This document shows, one piece after another, positions 33,653-45,372 of a stretch of 64,000 nt of DNA; within the stretch, counting starts at the first letter, position 1; every line of letters begins with the position of its first letter. Where the stretch lies: NCBI GenBank assembly GCA_000320605.2, contig KB445799.1:729234-793233 (forward strand), read 5' to 3'. The translations under genes and the position numbers were made by a program. The notes under the pieces were generated by a model, which saw only the letters and a list, made by a program, of their open reading frames with translations, was not told the DNA's origin and made no database searches. The DNA comes from Gelatoporia subvermispora B. Taxonomy: Eukaryota > Basidiomycota > Agaricomycetes > Polyporales > Gelatoporiaceae.

Positions 33653-34877
33653 GAGAGGAGCAGAGGAAGATCCTGGAAGTCTTGCGGAACACCTTTCTCC
33701 AGATGGCGCTGAGTCACCGGTTGACTCATGAACTGGAACTATGCATACCGACTATTTATCACTGGACCCCTGTCAACCCGTCTATCCAGCCCTTATTCCA
33801 TGCCATTGGACTCTATTCCTCGACCTCACATTCTTCGCGAAATCGCCACGATATCGCTTACCTCTAACAAAGTCGCTTCTTTCACTGAACCCGCTCTTCT
33901 CACCAGAACTGTGCAACTGCTCCAGCAGCTTGAGCAGCACCAGCGTTCTATTGTCAAGCACCAGCGTATTGTCACGAAGTAGCAAGCTGCCCTCCTGAAA
34001 CACCTACTCCATTGTGCTACGCAAGCAAGCCACCCTTGTCGTGCATCAGCGCATCATTGCGGTACATGGACTTCTCACAAACTCTCCGGAGCAGCGAAGT
34101 ACGGGTGTGCAAAGGCACCTGTGGGATTTGGCGCCCCTTCCCCGAGGACCACACTCAGACCCCCACTGGCGACTGGAGTACGCGAGAGGTGAAATGGACG
34201 TATCGAAGCAATATCCATTTTAGCGACCGTTTAGCGATAGCATGACTCTCGTAGTCGGCGATGTTTATGACATCTATACCCCCAACGAGACCCCCATGCA
34301 TGCCGTGTCATCCGTGCTACCGGCGGGAGGTGGGCTAAAGTCTGCGTACAGAATGTATACGATGAGACCGACCGTGTCTGTTGCGATTCGAGTTAACTGT
34401 CGAACGTGCATGTCGCTCCGATGCGTATCTACAGAGCTGGATACTGGGCAAACTTGACAAAATGCCTTCCGTACTGCGAAGAGGTTTGGATCGGACGAGT
34501 ACGTAAGATCCGCGGATTCGTCCGTAACGGGCGCTTTGATAATGAACTTTTCGACTGGCAATGCCTCTTGACCGTAAATCAGTCGAGCACGGAAGAGCTC
34601 AATATCTCTAGGTAGTTGCTGCAGCGTTTTTGATCCTCAGATGTAAGTCCAGTACACTGATGTCAATTAGTCGAACTGACGTAACTTCATTGCCGTTTTC
34701 AAGTGCCATCCTTTGCAGTGCCGCGCCGCAATTGTACTTGCGGGCTCACTAGGGTCTAGAGCAACTGAGATAGGTGCAATATCCTATGTTCATCACGGAT
34801 AGATGAGACAACTGACTAATAAGATATCTCAGAACAGAGTTGAGAGGAGCTCATACCCTGTCCTTAAGGTCGCCAAT
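33653..34877. other. Duplicated flank with broken coiled-coil frame
   Basis: Copy of 21.6-22.5 kb. The small Gln-rich coiled-coil frame is recognisable from about 33797 (ISLTSNKVASFTEPALL, LLQQLEQHQRS) but is interrupted by a TAG stop at 33980-33982 where copy 1 continues with Gln. Downstream similarity continues to about 34400. No intact gene. Confidence 0.5.
33797..33982 (+). pseudogene. Truncated copy of the Gln-rich coiled-coil frame
   Basis: Same reading and motif order as 21701-22039, but stops after HQRIVTK; the remaining repeat units lie beyond the stop in disrupted form. It could still make a short peptide. Probably non-functional. Confidence 0.45.
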
Positions 34878-36491
34878 ATGTTGACGACTCCAAGTCAGTC
34901 ACGCAGGTCAGAGCTATGCTGCGTCGATTTTCAACGGTACCTAATACCAACACTTTGACAGTGCTGCAGTGGCCGACACTCATGCACGGGCTAAGCCTGC
35001 CCTCGATTTTGACATCTTGCACTTCCTGATGTCGTTCCTCCAAACCCGTGAACTTTTGGTGATGATGAGGACTTGCAGCACCGTGCATTCATCTGGCATC
35101 CAGCACCTCCTACGTGACCCTCCCCGACTTCGACATATCCAACAGATGCGTCAATTCTGTGAATTCATGTTTGCGGACATGTCCAGACGCTGCCATCTTC
35201 TGCGTAGCCTCGACCTGGCGATCGAAGGAGAAGTCTTCCAGACATACCCCGAGGATCCAATGACTCTTCTTTTGAGGATCATAGAGAGCTCCAACCGTTT
35301 ACGAAAGTTGATACTCTTGGTCACGCCAAAGATGCTCGGGGCATACCCCAATTTCCTCGGCGCACTTTCCCAGATGAAGAACTTGACCTCTCTAGACATT
35401 GCTAATGGAGGCAAGGCTCATATCCAACTTCTCCAGGACCTTCGCTCACCTCTCAAGGAGCTTCATGCGAGGTTTCACAACCCGTCGGCAGACATAGCTG
35501 GCGCGCTGGAGCACTTTACCGACACCTTAGAAGTCATTGATGTGCATGGTGTACCTTTGCATACTCTGGCATCTTCGCCGTTCTCTCGTGCATTCAAGAT
35601 CAACATACCTTTCAAGGATATCTCCTGTGATACAGGTGTCTTGTCTCGCACCTGTCCTCGCCTCTCACATTTATCTCTAAATGGTATCTGGTCCCTGAAT
35701 GGGGTATGGTCACTCCCGTGCAGAGAACTGTCTGTCGAGGAAATGGAACAGTTCCGGAGCCTCAACAAGAATGTAAACGCAAGGTCCGGCTGGTCATCAC
35801 TCGAGGAGATTTCGGGAGATTCCAGCAGTATTTACGCTACGGCTATCTCTTGCAAAGTCGGCATCTCTCGACGTCCGCTGGTGCAGCCGAAGCCGAGAGA
35901 CTCGATACAGTACTCAAGGAGACTGATGCACAAAAAGTCACACTCAAAACTTGGTACTCGACTACACCCGATAGCGACGACTCTGACGAGGAGGACGGAT
36001 CTGATGAGGACGATGTGATCGACGAAACCGAGTTCGCCAGGGGGGCTTTGAGGAAATTGTTGCGAGCTCTTTCGCGTATCAACGAGGTTGACGTTCATTT
36101 CCAACTGGGTAGTCGGGAAGAATGGGAAACTGTCTTCGTATGTAGGGTTCTATCTCTCTCAAAAATGTTGCAACGTATTTGACTGACACATGAGGATAAC
36201 CGAGGGTTTCTCGGGCTAGACCATTCAACGAAGATCAGGAAACTACGTATATCCCTAGAGTTCGATTCTCACCCAGATGATGATTACGAGGATTCGGACA
36301 ATCATGCGGAATATCTAAGTCAGTTCAATGTCCTGGCCTTCATTCAGCGCCTGGCGAGGCGATCACCAGTGCTTCAAGATGTCTCCATTGCAATCCCACA
36401 TAATTCGCAGTCAGGATGGAAGATTGTACGTTCGCATTCGGGGTCATTCAAAGTACAAGAATGCTTCTGGAAGCGGATACAGGAGTGGTGA
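34878..36491 (+). pseudogene. F-box-like gene D (island paralogue 4), frameshifted
   Basis: Exons equivalent to gene C: 34878-34893, 34970-36137, 36195-36491. The first about 300 residues are intact (DFDILHFLMSFLQTRELLVMM, RTCSTVHSSGIQHLL). Near 35857-35860, after AISCKV, the frame is lost: relative to gene C one base is missing, and the homologous sequence (HLSTSAGAAEAERLDTVLKETD) continues in the next frame, through the acidic patch and on to the final exon (DNRGFLGLDHS, then ending IQEW). As read, translation would stop at 36018 with an aberrant tail. Either a recent pseudogene or a sequencing/assembly error; the rest of the gene, including splice sites, is well preserved. Confidence 0.75.
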
Positions 36492-37403
36492 TAGTTTGGT
36501 GAGGATAGCACCTCTTACAGGTTGATGCTTCTCTGACCGACTATCAGCATATCTCCTACAATTCACCAATTATCTATAAGATCCCTCTAATACACTTTCT
36601 ATACGGTGGACTGGGTGTGCACCTGAATAACGGTAATCACGCACAGACGAGCATTGGGAACGGGGAGGACTCGTCGATGACCATGGTGATCAGTCGATTC
36701 TCTAAATGCGCCAACGCTTCGCATGCCTGCCGGGAATAGGAGCATCCTTCTATACAGCACTGTGTGAGATGGATTGGATATCACACGTCACATACACCCG
36801 CTGCGTGGTGAGAGACATGGGGGGACTGAATTGACTGCCTTTCGAGACTACGCTCGGGTGCTTGGAGCGCTGGCGCCTCTGCCTGTCGAAATCTGTGCCA
36901 ATAATTGGAGAGATAATATCGTATAACACACGGCAGTGCACTCATAGGTCGCAACATGAAACAGCCACTGTCCGCGACGCAAGGAGAGAGTTTGACAAAA
37001 AGATGGCCTGTGGGCGTATACGGTACTCCGCCGCGGTGATGTCACGCGGTTCGCGCGTGTTTTGGGCGAGCTCGCCACCGCAGGCGCGCTTCGCCGCCCC
37101 AGGCCGCCTCCGCCGAGTGACCCGAGTCTGCCCTCCTGGCTTTATCTCTTCCTCAACTCTCCTTCTTTCTACCCTGCCATCACGACCACCCCTGACATCT
37201 TGCGCCCGGTTTACGAAACGATCTAGCCTCCTTTCGCGAACGCACATACACTAATTCAATACTCACGGGCCGCGGATCACAAGCACGCGGGCTGAGAGGA
37301 TTTCTGGGAAAGAGAGCACGGAGTGGATCTGAATTTTGGCTTGAAGCGACTCACGACGCACGATATACGACATACAACACACGATACACGACAAACGATA
37401 GAC
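36492..37403. other. Island right border and Rab gene 5' region
   Basis: About 900 bases without a recognised gene. The right end (37100-37400) is a pyrimidine-rich leader typical of a housekeeping promoter and 5' UTR, with a repeated ACGAYA/ACACGA stretch just before the start codon. Confidence 0.5.
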
Positions 37404-38722
37404 ATGGCGCAGGACAAGGTGGTGGCTCCGATCAACGTGAAACTGCTCCTCATCGGTAACTCGTCCGTGGGCAAGAGCAGTCTGCTCTTACGCTTCTCCG
37501 ATGAGCAGTGGCTACCAGAAGACGAGTCAAGTGCGACGATTGGTGTGGACTTCCGTGTGAGTGGCCTATGCTCTGGCTGTATTTCCCCGCTGTTTCCTGA
37601 CGTGGGTTGTCCGGCTGGAATTGTAGGTGCATAAGATGGAGGTTAATGGGAAGAAGGTCAAGCTGAGCATATGGGTGAGTAACCTCTCGTTAGGTGTGAC
37701 GCATGGAGTCTTGTGTCCTCATTCCGTTCCGACTGCTCGCACAACCTGTGGTCTGCGGGGTGGAGCATACGAGGATCGATGAGTGGGTCAATGTCGCTCG
37801 CGCGCTACATGGCCCGGAGCTCACTTGTGTCTGACAATATTACTTAGAACACTTTCTGTGTATCGCTTGCGGAGCTGACTGTATTATTTAGGACACAGCG
37901 GGACAGGAACGCTTCCGGACGATCACGTCGTCATATTACCGTGGCGCGCAGGGCATCATCCTCGTGTACGATGTCGCGAACCGCGAGTCGTTCGACGCGC
38001 TTCCGCGGTGGTACTCGGAGCTCGAGACATATGTCTCTAGCTCGGTCGTGAAGATCATTGTGGGAAACAAAGTCGACAAGGTTTGTGTCTCGTCCTTCCG
38101 ATCTCTCAATTCCTGTGTGCTGGTGGCCTTGTCTCTGTGGTGGACTGCTTCAAGCTCGAGACGAACCTGCTCCGCTTAGAGCTGTCCAACAGCGGGGCTA
38201 ATCTGACGATACCTGCACTGGAAGGTCATGATGCTCACACAATTGAGAGGACGATAGCGGAGCATGCGGTAGCCACCTGGCTATGGCCCCTTATACTCTG
38301 CCTTGGATTGGCTTCTAGTAATGTTCCCGCGTTGCATCGAGTCTCCGCATAAAGCCATTCTCCGGGACACTTCATGTTGCAACCATCACTCATCCATGAT
38401 TCTACATTCGCTATCGAGACATCGCTAACGCCCTCCACAGGAATTCTCGCGGCAGGTCTCCTACTCCGAGGGGCAGCAGTTCGCGCAGCGCATGGGCTCG
38501 CTCTTCGTCGAGGCGTCCGCGAAGACGTCCGTCGGCGTTCGCGAGGCATTCCAGGAGGTCGTCGAGAAGATCATCGACACGCCCGAGCTGTGGGCACCCG
38601 TCGCGGGCAGCAAGAGCGCGCGCCCACGCCCGAGTGCCGGCGCGGAGAACACGATGCCCGGGAGCATCTCCCTAGCCGACGGCGCAGATGGCGCGGCGTC
38701 GCAGGGCGGGTGTGGGTGCTGA
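37404..38722 (+). CDS. Rab18-like small GTPase
   Basis: Membrane-traffic GTPase, 223 aa, from exons 37404-37556, 37627-37674, 37892-38080 and 38441-38722 (672 nt). All G motifs are present: P-loop GNSSVGKSS, effector Thr in [21 protein letters not shown] and EASAK. The segment [21 protein letters not shown] is Rab18-like, and the C-terminus GGCGC gives a two-cysteine prenylation signal. Rab18 acts at ER and lipid-droplet membranes in other eukaryotes. The last intron (38081-38440) is 360 nt, far longer than the 50-70 nt norm here. The hypervariable tail is Ala/Gly/Ser-rich. Confidence 0.92.
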
Positions 38723-38859
38723 GATGGAGAGACGATGGGCTTGATTTTACCTTCACGACTGTTGTTCGATACCCACAGTGTAATATTTGCTTAGGTTTCA
38801 CTGCATAGGCTCACGGCGTGATGGCGCTCCATGTTAGACCGTGAGTCTGTAGTCGGCAT

Positions 38860-38960
38860 GCTTGGATGGCTCAGTTGGTTAGAGCGCAGGTCTCATACGA
38901 GAGTATGACGGTAATTAGCCGGCAATCCTGAGGTCGAGGGTTCGACCCCCTCTCCGAGCA
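38860..38960 (+). tRNA. tRNA-Met (CAT), elongator, with 27-nt intron
   Basis: Cloverleaf drawn by hand: acceptor stem GCTTGGA/TCCGAGC with discriminator A; D stem GCTC/GAGC; anticodon stem CAGGT/TCCTG with loop CTCATAA (anticodon CAT); T stem GAGGG/CCCTC with loop TTCGACC. The intron is 38898-38924, directly after position 37, the canonical site for nuclear tRNA introns. The normal TTCGA T-loop argues for elongator rather than initiator. The outermost loop-side anticodon-stem pair is T-T. Confidence 0.88.
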
Positions 38961-39190
38961 TGTGTATACTTGTGAGAATCATGTTTTTTGCCCCTTAGTT
39001 AACAATCAAACGCGCTATCTATGTGCCCCATAAATGCAATGATTACTTTTGCGACGTACTGCGCTCACACTAAGCCCTACATTCACTTCATGCTCTTTGT
39101 ATTGTCGAGATGTGATTCATGGACTAATGGGGGAAATACGGGAAATGTCGTGTAAACCGCTAAGTTATATGAACTTATATCACATTTGCC
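38961..39190. other. Spacer downstream of the tRNA gene
   Basis: About 230 bases, including the 3' flank of the GNAT gene. No clear T-run terminator directly after the tRNA; the first T-rich run (ATGTTTTTTG) is about 25 bases downstream and may end RNA polymerase III transcription. Confidence 0.4.
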
Positions 39191-40107
39191 TCACTTCTGA
39201 TCGCCCTTCTGCCTGTCCACGATCACCAGAAACTCGTGCCCTTGAGGCAGCGCGCCCAGCGGCCACGCGTTCCGCGCCTCGAAGAGCTCAAGCGCGTCGC
39301 GGAAGCCGGCATGATCAATGAGGAAGGTGGTATTAGCGGAGGAAACAGAGCCGTCAGCGCACGCGGGGTCGAACAGCGAGCCGTGCGGAGCTGAGACAGC
39401 GATGTAAGGCACCGGAGAGGCGGCGAGGATTGTGCGGGCGTGTGCCGCGAGGGGCGCGAGTGGGAGGCGAGCTATACCTGCAAGGGGCGGGCCTGGCGGC
39501 AGGTGAGTAGAGACGCACCGAGCACAGAGAGGAGGCGCACCGAAGACCTTTGCGACAGTGTGGCATGTGACGGGGTGCGATGAGAGTACCCCCACAAACC
39601 GCGCCGGTGCGATCAACGGGTGCATCTTGAGCTGCGCAAGGAGGCCCGTCGCGATGTACTGTCTACGATGGTCTCTGTGCACGACGAGCTGCGTGATCCA
39701 GCCGACCGTCTCTGCGCATCGCGATCAGCTCTCACCCAGAGTCCAGGATCTCGTGCATTTGGACTCACCGTCATCGCAGTCCCAGGCCGTGGCAAAGACG
39801 TGTCCTCGCGGCTCATCGTCTTGGACGAACTTGACGAGCACAGTGCGCGCGCGCGCGATCTCGCCGAGGCACGCAGCCTGGAGCTTGTTCGCGGTCATGC
39901 GGATCGGGCGGCCCCCTGCGGCGCAAGAAACAGCTCACGCGGGTGCTACATCATCACACAGCGAAGAGGGTACGTGCGCAACCGCTCGTCGACGTCGGGG
40001 CTGGGGGACCAGCGGCCGTAGTGCTCGCTGAAGAAGCTCGCGCACGTCGCGAGGTCGGCGGCAGTCAGCTCGGGGCCGGGTGTTATCGTGAAGTGCGGTG
40101 CGGACAT
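39191..40107 (-). CDS. GNAT-family N-acetyltransferase
   Basis: Exons 40107-39960, 39915-39769 and 39711-39191 total 816 nt, 271 aa. The acetyl-CoA-binding core is in the third exon: WITQLVVHRDHRRQYIATGLLAQL, matching GNAT motif A (strand, then R/Q-x-x-G-x-G/A-like turn). N-terminal region CASFFSEHYGRWSP is also typical of this fungal group. After the core a longer C-terminal part ends FLVIVDRQKGDQK. The substrate cannot be told from sequence. Start chosen at MSAPHFT, which begins the conserved region; upstream sequence is open but not protein-like. Confidence 0.8.
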
Positions 40108-41349
40108 GCTGTGGGTGGCTGAGCAGGGAATTTGGGGGAGGAATGTCGAGAGGTGATGCGATGTGCCTGGAGGCAGGAGATATCGACCTCGCACGCGACT
40201 TTGTGCAACCTGGCCGCAAGCCTCGCGGATTTGTACGTGTGTCCGGGAAGGGTGTTCGTCGGGCCGGGTTTCCGCCTCCCCCGGCGTCGGAACTTCGAAA
40301 GACCTCTCGAAGTCGTTCGGTCGGTCGTAATGTGGGGATTGAGAACTTGAGAACTGAGAAACAGTATTAGTTTGCTCTGTATGGGAACGTCCGATAGGAG
40401 CCGAGGAACATCTGCCCTGTTTCAATTTCCCAACAACTCATTCGCTTCAGCACATCGAAACCGGCGAAATTAGACATATTATCCCAGTCCCCCTTCCTCG
40501 AAATTCACTTAGCCTTCTTCCGCCTTTCTGTATATCTTTGCAGAACATGAACAGCTCATATAGTACAATCTTGGTTTCACAATCCAGGCTTCGGGATGCG
40601 TATCGGTAATCTCGGCTCTGTTACCCGTGCTTTTGCGTTTTCGATCGTTCTTCGTGTACTAGATTAGGGATTTCGCTTACCTTAGACGGCGATATCCAGT
40701 CTTCTCTACCATGCGTACTTTATGGAATGAGATCGCTTCGTTTTTTTGTGAGTTGCACTCGATCGAAATCAGGAACGAGCCGTGGCTCTGCACTATATAA
40801 GTTCCACGTCGTCGGTACACACGCAACCTCACTTTCACCTTCCTTGTCTCCCCTGCGGCTTGAAGCGGTCTCAGCCTGATCGCCAACCACTCCGTTTCTG
40901 CTCAGACCGCCCAGATGTCACACGATCCCTCGAGAGGCTGTTCCCAACTTGACTACGCCTGGCTTTGTGGCTGTAGATCATGGCAGGTGCCAATTTCAGC
41001 CGCAGCACCTCGCCTGAGGCCTCCCGTTGGCATCACGCCGTGTCGTGCCCCGAAAGCGGCGTTCCCGCGGGACATGCTTTAACCATGCGTTGTGGGGAGC
41101 CGGAGCGGGGTGGGCGCCGTGCGACCCAAATGGGGAAGGCGCGCAGCCAAACTGGGCCAAGTCAGCCCGGGGAGGGAGCGGAGACGCTCGCGTGGCGGCG
41201 GGCGGCTGTGTGACTCTTGTTGCGATAAGAGGCCGCGCAACCTCGTCCGTTGCTCTTTCCTGAACCATCACCTCCCTCCTACACACAGGGGGCAGGCCGT
41301 TCATCCATCTCTCCCCTTCCCCTCCCACTCATTGATCACCTCCTCCATC
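40108..41349. other. Divergent region GNAT / fungalysin
   Basis: 1.2 kb holding two promoters. A TATATAAG motif at about 40794 lies too far (about 550 bp) from the fungalysin start for a simple leader, so a 5'-UTR intron is possible. GC-rich stretches at 41.0-41.2 kb create false open frames. Confidence 0.45.
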
Positions 41350-43993
41350 ATGCGAGGCCTCATCATCGCCTCGCTCGCTGCGGCCGGGCTTGCCGCCGCG
41401 TTCGTCAACCCCGGTACATCCCACCAGGTGTCTCGTCGCAAGACACTTGGCTTCGGACCCATGCTCCCTCATGCCGAGTACCGCACCGGTCCGTTCGACA
41501 TTGCGGGCAGCTTCCTCGAGTCCAAGGACGACCCCTATGAGGTCGCACGACGCTTTGTGGAGCATCGCATGCGCGATGTCTCATCCAAGAGCACCTACAG
41601 CATCCGTGACGATTCGTACACCGATAAGGCGACGGGCGTCACGCACGTCTACGTCCGACAGTCCGTGTATGGCGTCGAGGTCGCAGACGCCAACATGAAC
41701 GTGAACGTGAAGGACGGTGTCATTATCTCGTACGGCGATTCGGTGCGTATACGCGGTTCGGATCTGATACATCTGCCAAGTCTGACATACCAAATATGTT
41801 TAGTTCTTCCGAGGTGCTGCCCCGGACGTCAGATCTCTGTTATATGATGCCTCCTCGACGGATGTCCACGCATCTCACTGCGAGGCGCTCTCGGAAGAGA
41901 TGGACTCGCGCCTCGATGACTACGAGGAGTCGCTCGCCTTTGAGTCCGAATCTTCCCAGGTCCCACTAAGGAAGCGTAATGTCCTCGGTCACACGTCTGA
42001 CCTATTTGAGTGGAACTGCGCGCACGTCGCCACTCCATACAAGCTCGCCGCAATCGCTGGTTTCGCTAGCAACGACCCTAACGAAGTGAGCGGCGCTGCG
42101 AAAGCAGTGCTGCAATTCATGGCTGCAGCGACGCCTGATACCTCCCTCTCCGAGGACATCCAGGCGCGACCATTCGCATATCTAGATGCAATTCAATCCA
42201 TGCCCGAGTCCCACTTCCAAGGTGCGGGTGCAGGCGAGAACTACCTCGCTGTGCACTTGGAGAACGTCCCCGGTGCGGTTGCACCCGTCAAGACGCGCAT
42301 GGCGCTTGTTCAGGTGCCCCAAGAAGACGGCGAGGTCTCCCTTGAGCTGGTCTGGAAGTTTGACGTCGAGATGGAGGACAACTGGTACGAGGCTGCGGTA
42401 ACGTTCGCGTCCCCGCACCGTATTGTCTCGGTTGTCGACTGGGCGTCGGACTCGCCGATGCCTGCGCCCGTGGAGGCCCGCGCCCCCGTCCCGAAGGAAC
42501 CTGTCCACCCCGCTGCGACCTACAACGTGTTCCCGTGGGGCATCAACGACCCCGAGAGCGGCAACCGCTCGATCCAGAAGGAGAACTTTGACGGGCTCGC
42601 GAGCCCGCTCGGATGGCACGCGCTCCCGTACGCGAACGACCCGCAGTCGAGCAGCGCCGTGAAGCAGTCGGGCAAGGTCCGGAACACGACGACGACGTGG
42701 GGTAACAATGTCTTCGCGCACGAGAACTGGGAGGGCCGTAATTCGTGGGTGCACAACTATCGCCCGGACGCGGGCCCGGAGATGGTGTTCGACTTCAAGT
42801 ACGCGCCGAAGGAGACGGAGCGCGAGGACGCGCTCGAGGAGGCGAAGAAGTACATCAATGCGACGATCACGCAACTGTTCTACACCTCGAACTTGGTTCA
42901 CGATCTCTACTACCGGTACGGCTTCGACGAGGTGTCGGGCAACTTCCAGCAGTACAACTTCGGCCGCGGCGGGAAGGAGAACGATGCAGTCATTGCGAAC
43001 GCTCAGGACGGCAGCGGTTACAACAACGGTATGCTTTCCTCATCCCAGAGCCCATTGCTTTGCTGACACGCTTCATCAGCGAACTTCATGACCCCTCCCG
43101 ATGGTCAGAATGGACGCTGCAGGATGTACCTCTGGAACACTGCCACCCCGTACCGTGACGGCGATCTCGAGGCCGGCATCGTCATTCACGAGCTCAGCCA
43201 CGGTCTGAGCACCCGTCTGACCGGCGGCCCGGCGAACTCGGGCTGTCTCGGATGGGGCGAGGCGGGCGGTATGGGCGAGGGCTGGGGCGACTTCCTCGCG
43301 ACGACGATCCGGAGCACGAAGGAGTACTCGGACTTCCCGATGGGCGCGTGGGCGGCAAACCGCGTGAACGGCATCCGGAACTACCCCTACTCGCTGAACA
43401 ACACGGTCAACCCGTCGACGTACAAGACGCTCGACAAGCCGGGCTACTGGGGCGTGCACGCGATCGGCGAGGTGTGGGCGCAGGTGCTCTGGGTCGTCTC
43501 GCAGCGGCTTATCGCGAAGCACGGGTTTGTCGATTCGCTCTTCCCGCCTGCGCCGTTTGAGAACGGGACCGTGCCTGCGGGCGAGTTCTACCGCCCGCAG
43601 GAGTTCGCCGCGGACGGCGCGCCGAAGCCGCTCGTGCCCAAGCACGGCAACTCGCTCATCGTGCAGCTCGTGCTGAACGGGATGAAGCTCCAGCCGTGCA
43701 ACCCGTCGTTCTTCGACGCGCGTGACGCGATCATCGCCGCGGACGAGGTGCTCACCGGCGGCGAGAACTACTGCGAGCTCTGGACCGGCTTCGCGGAACG
43801 CGGGCTCGGCCCCGATGCGCGCGTCGACGGACGCACACCCTGGGGCGGAGGCATCCGCACGGACGACTTCAGCGTGCCGCGTGTGTGCAAAGGCGCGAAC
43901 GAGCCCGATGTCCCGGACGTTCCCGACACCCCGGACGATGGCGATGATGATGATGATGACGACGACGATGGCGACAACTGGCCGTGGAACTAG
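41350..43993 (+). CDS. Fungalysin, secreted zinc metallopeptidase (M36)
   Basis: Extracellular metalloprotease for protein degradation. Exons 41350-41742, 41804-43028 and 43080-43993 total 2532 nt, 843 aa. Signal peptide ([18 protein letters not shown]), FTP-type inhibitory propeptide ([28 protein letters not shown]), then the catalytic domain with [22 protein letters not shown] and the zinc site [11 protein letters not shown], followed by [15 protein letters not shown] that supplies the third ligand. All catalytic residues are present. The C-terminus carries an unusual Asp-rich run (nine consecutive Asp) before DNWPWN. It is longer than many fungalysins, mainly through its propeptide and tail. 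Very high GC at third positions suggests high expression. Confidence 0.95.
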
Positions 43994-45372
43994 AGCTGCG
44001 TCGGGCATACGCGCTGTGCTTCTCCTGAGGGACGTGTACTTCTAGATGCGCGCTTTATACCTTGTAGTTGTACTTACACATTGTTTGTGCTTTGGATGGG
44101 TCTTATCATACATCATACATGCTTCTACTTCACGCTTGATCTGGTGTGTGAGTGAGAAGTGTGCTTCGGTGGACGTGCGCCCTCTCGACCGATTTCGTTG
44201 GAGAGGTACGGAGAAGGTCATGTTTTTGGCTCTCAACATCCTGTTCGCTTCGTTCATTTTCGTTCCCAGGAACATTATCTCGCAGTCGAGGAAACCCCAG
44301 CGGCGCTCTGGCATTTCTACCCCGGATCATCATCTACATATCGTCCGCTTCTCACAGTATTACTCAGCTCAAATCTCGTACCTCTCGGACGCTTATCGTG
44401 TGCTGCGGTCAGCTTCCTGATGGACTCTAGGACGCCTTACAGCCGGTTTCGTATCTCTAGGCCTAAGCCGTAAACCTCACGCACAAATCAAGACCCTGAG
44501 ATACGCATTCCTTAGTGAGATTCTGTGATCTCGAGAACGTATGCCGCTCAAAATTGCACGAAACCTGCCAGGGCAGACTCTCTGACTAATATATCGCGCC
44601 TTTTTGCACGCTGAACCCCCCCCCCACCCCCTGACTTCGTCCACATAGTGGACACAGAGATTCCAGAGGATACTGTGCCGGTGTCGCAGCCACACCACAC
44701 ATGCCACCACCATACTATCATCCATGTTGGGGTAAGACTCGTACTCCGGATCAGCCTGACTGTGTGCAAACTTGCGCCGCTCAGGCCCAGAGATACGACA
44801 TCTAACCGGAAGCTTCAAGTTCAGAGCCTGGTAGCGACATTTCGACTTTCTTATGAGTAATCAACTACTCGACCATCACGAGAGCTTCATGCTCCGGGTG
44901 CGAGACTGTGATGCCCGTGAGTGGACCTGGCATCACCTATGCCGCTCTAATTGAATTGATTGTGCAGTCAGACTGTTGATGCATGATGGCTCAAGCGCTT
45001 CCAGATAGCAGCAACTTTGCGTCTTCTCAATTGGTTATACTGCGTGATGTTGCATTGACGACTGTCCTGGCTACATCCGCAACAACGGAGGTCAGCCCGC
45101 CCAGGATGCGGAGACTTCTTCTCCATTTGGACATGTCTTAAAGCCTGATAGCAGAAAGAGATAATGAGCGGTGCCTGGGAATATCCTTACCTCTAACCAA
45201 ACTTAAAGATACGTCTGTTCTTGGCGTCTACATTCTGTCTCAGCTGACGGACTGTGCAATCCGACCGAGGACTGCCTAGTCTCTTCCCTCACGCCCCTCT
45301 CCTTTCGCTCTTGTTGCGCAAGGTACCAGCTGCTACACAGAGTGCCCAGCGATAGACATCTTCCCCTGTATC
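43994..45372. other. Spacer between fungalysin and acyltransferase
   Basis: 1.4 kb with no supported gene. A homopolymer C tract (about 44606-44620, interrupted once by A) is the only notable element. Small frames have no motifs. Confidence 0.5.

Noticed and set aside
19947..36491. Transposon as the cause of the duplicated island
   Set aside because: No terminal inverted repeats, LTRs, transposase or reverse transcriptase were seen around the copies.
38235..38549. 104-codon minus-strand frame in the Rab gene
   Set aside because: Overlaps the Rab intron and last exon in antisense; no motif.
39478..39520. Apparent 41-nt GT-AG intron inside GNAT exon 3
   Set aside because: Removing it would break the frame that continues correctly on both sides.
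42182..42901. 239-codon minus-strand frame opposite fungalysin exon 2
   Set aside because: Same reason: antisense of strongly biased codons.
43076..44008. 310-codon minus-strand frame opposite fungalysin
   Set aside because: Antisense shadow of a GC-rich gene; Arg/Val-rich with no domain.
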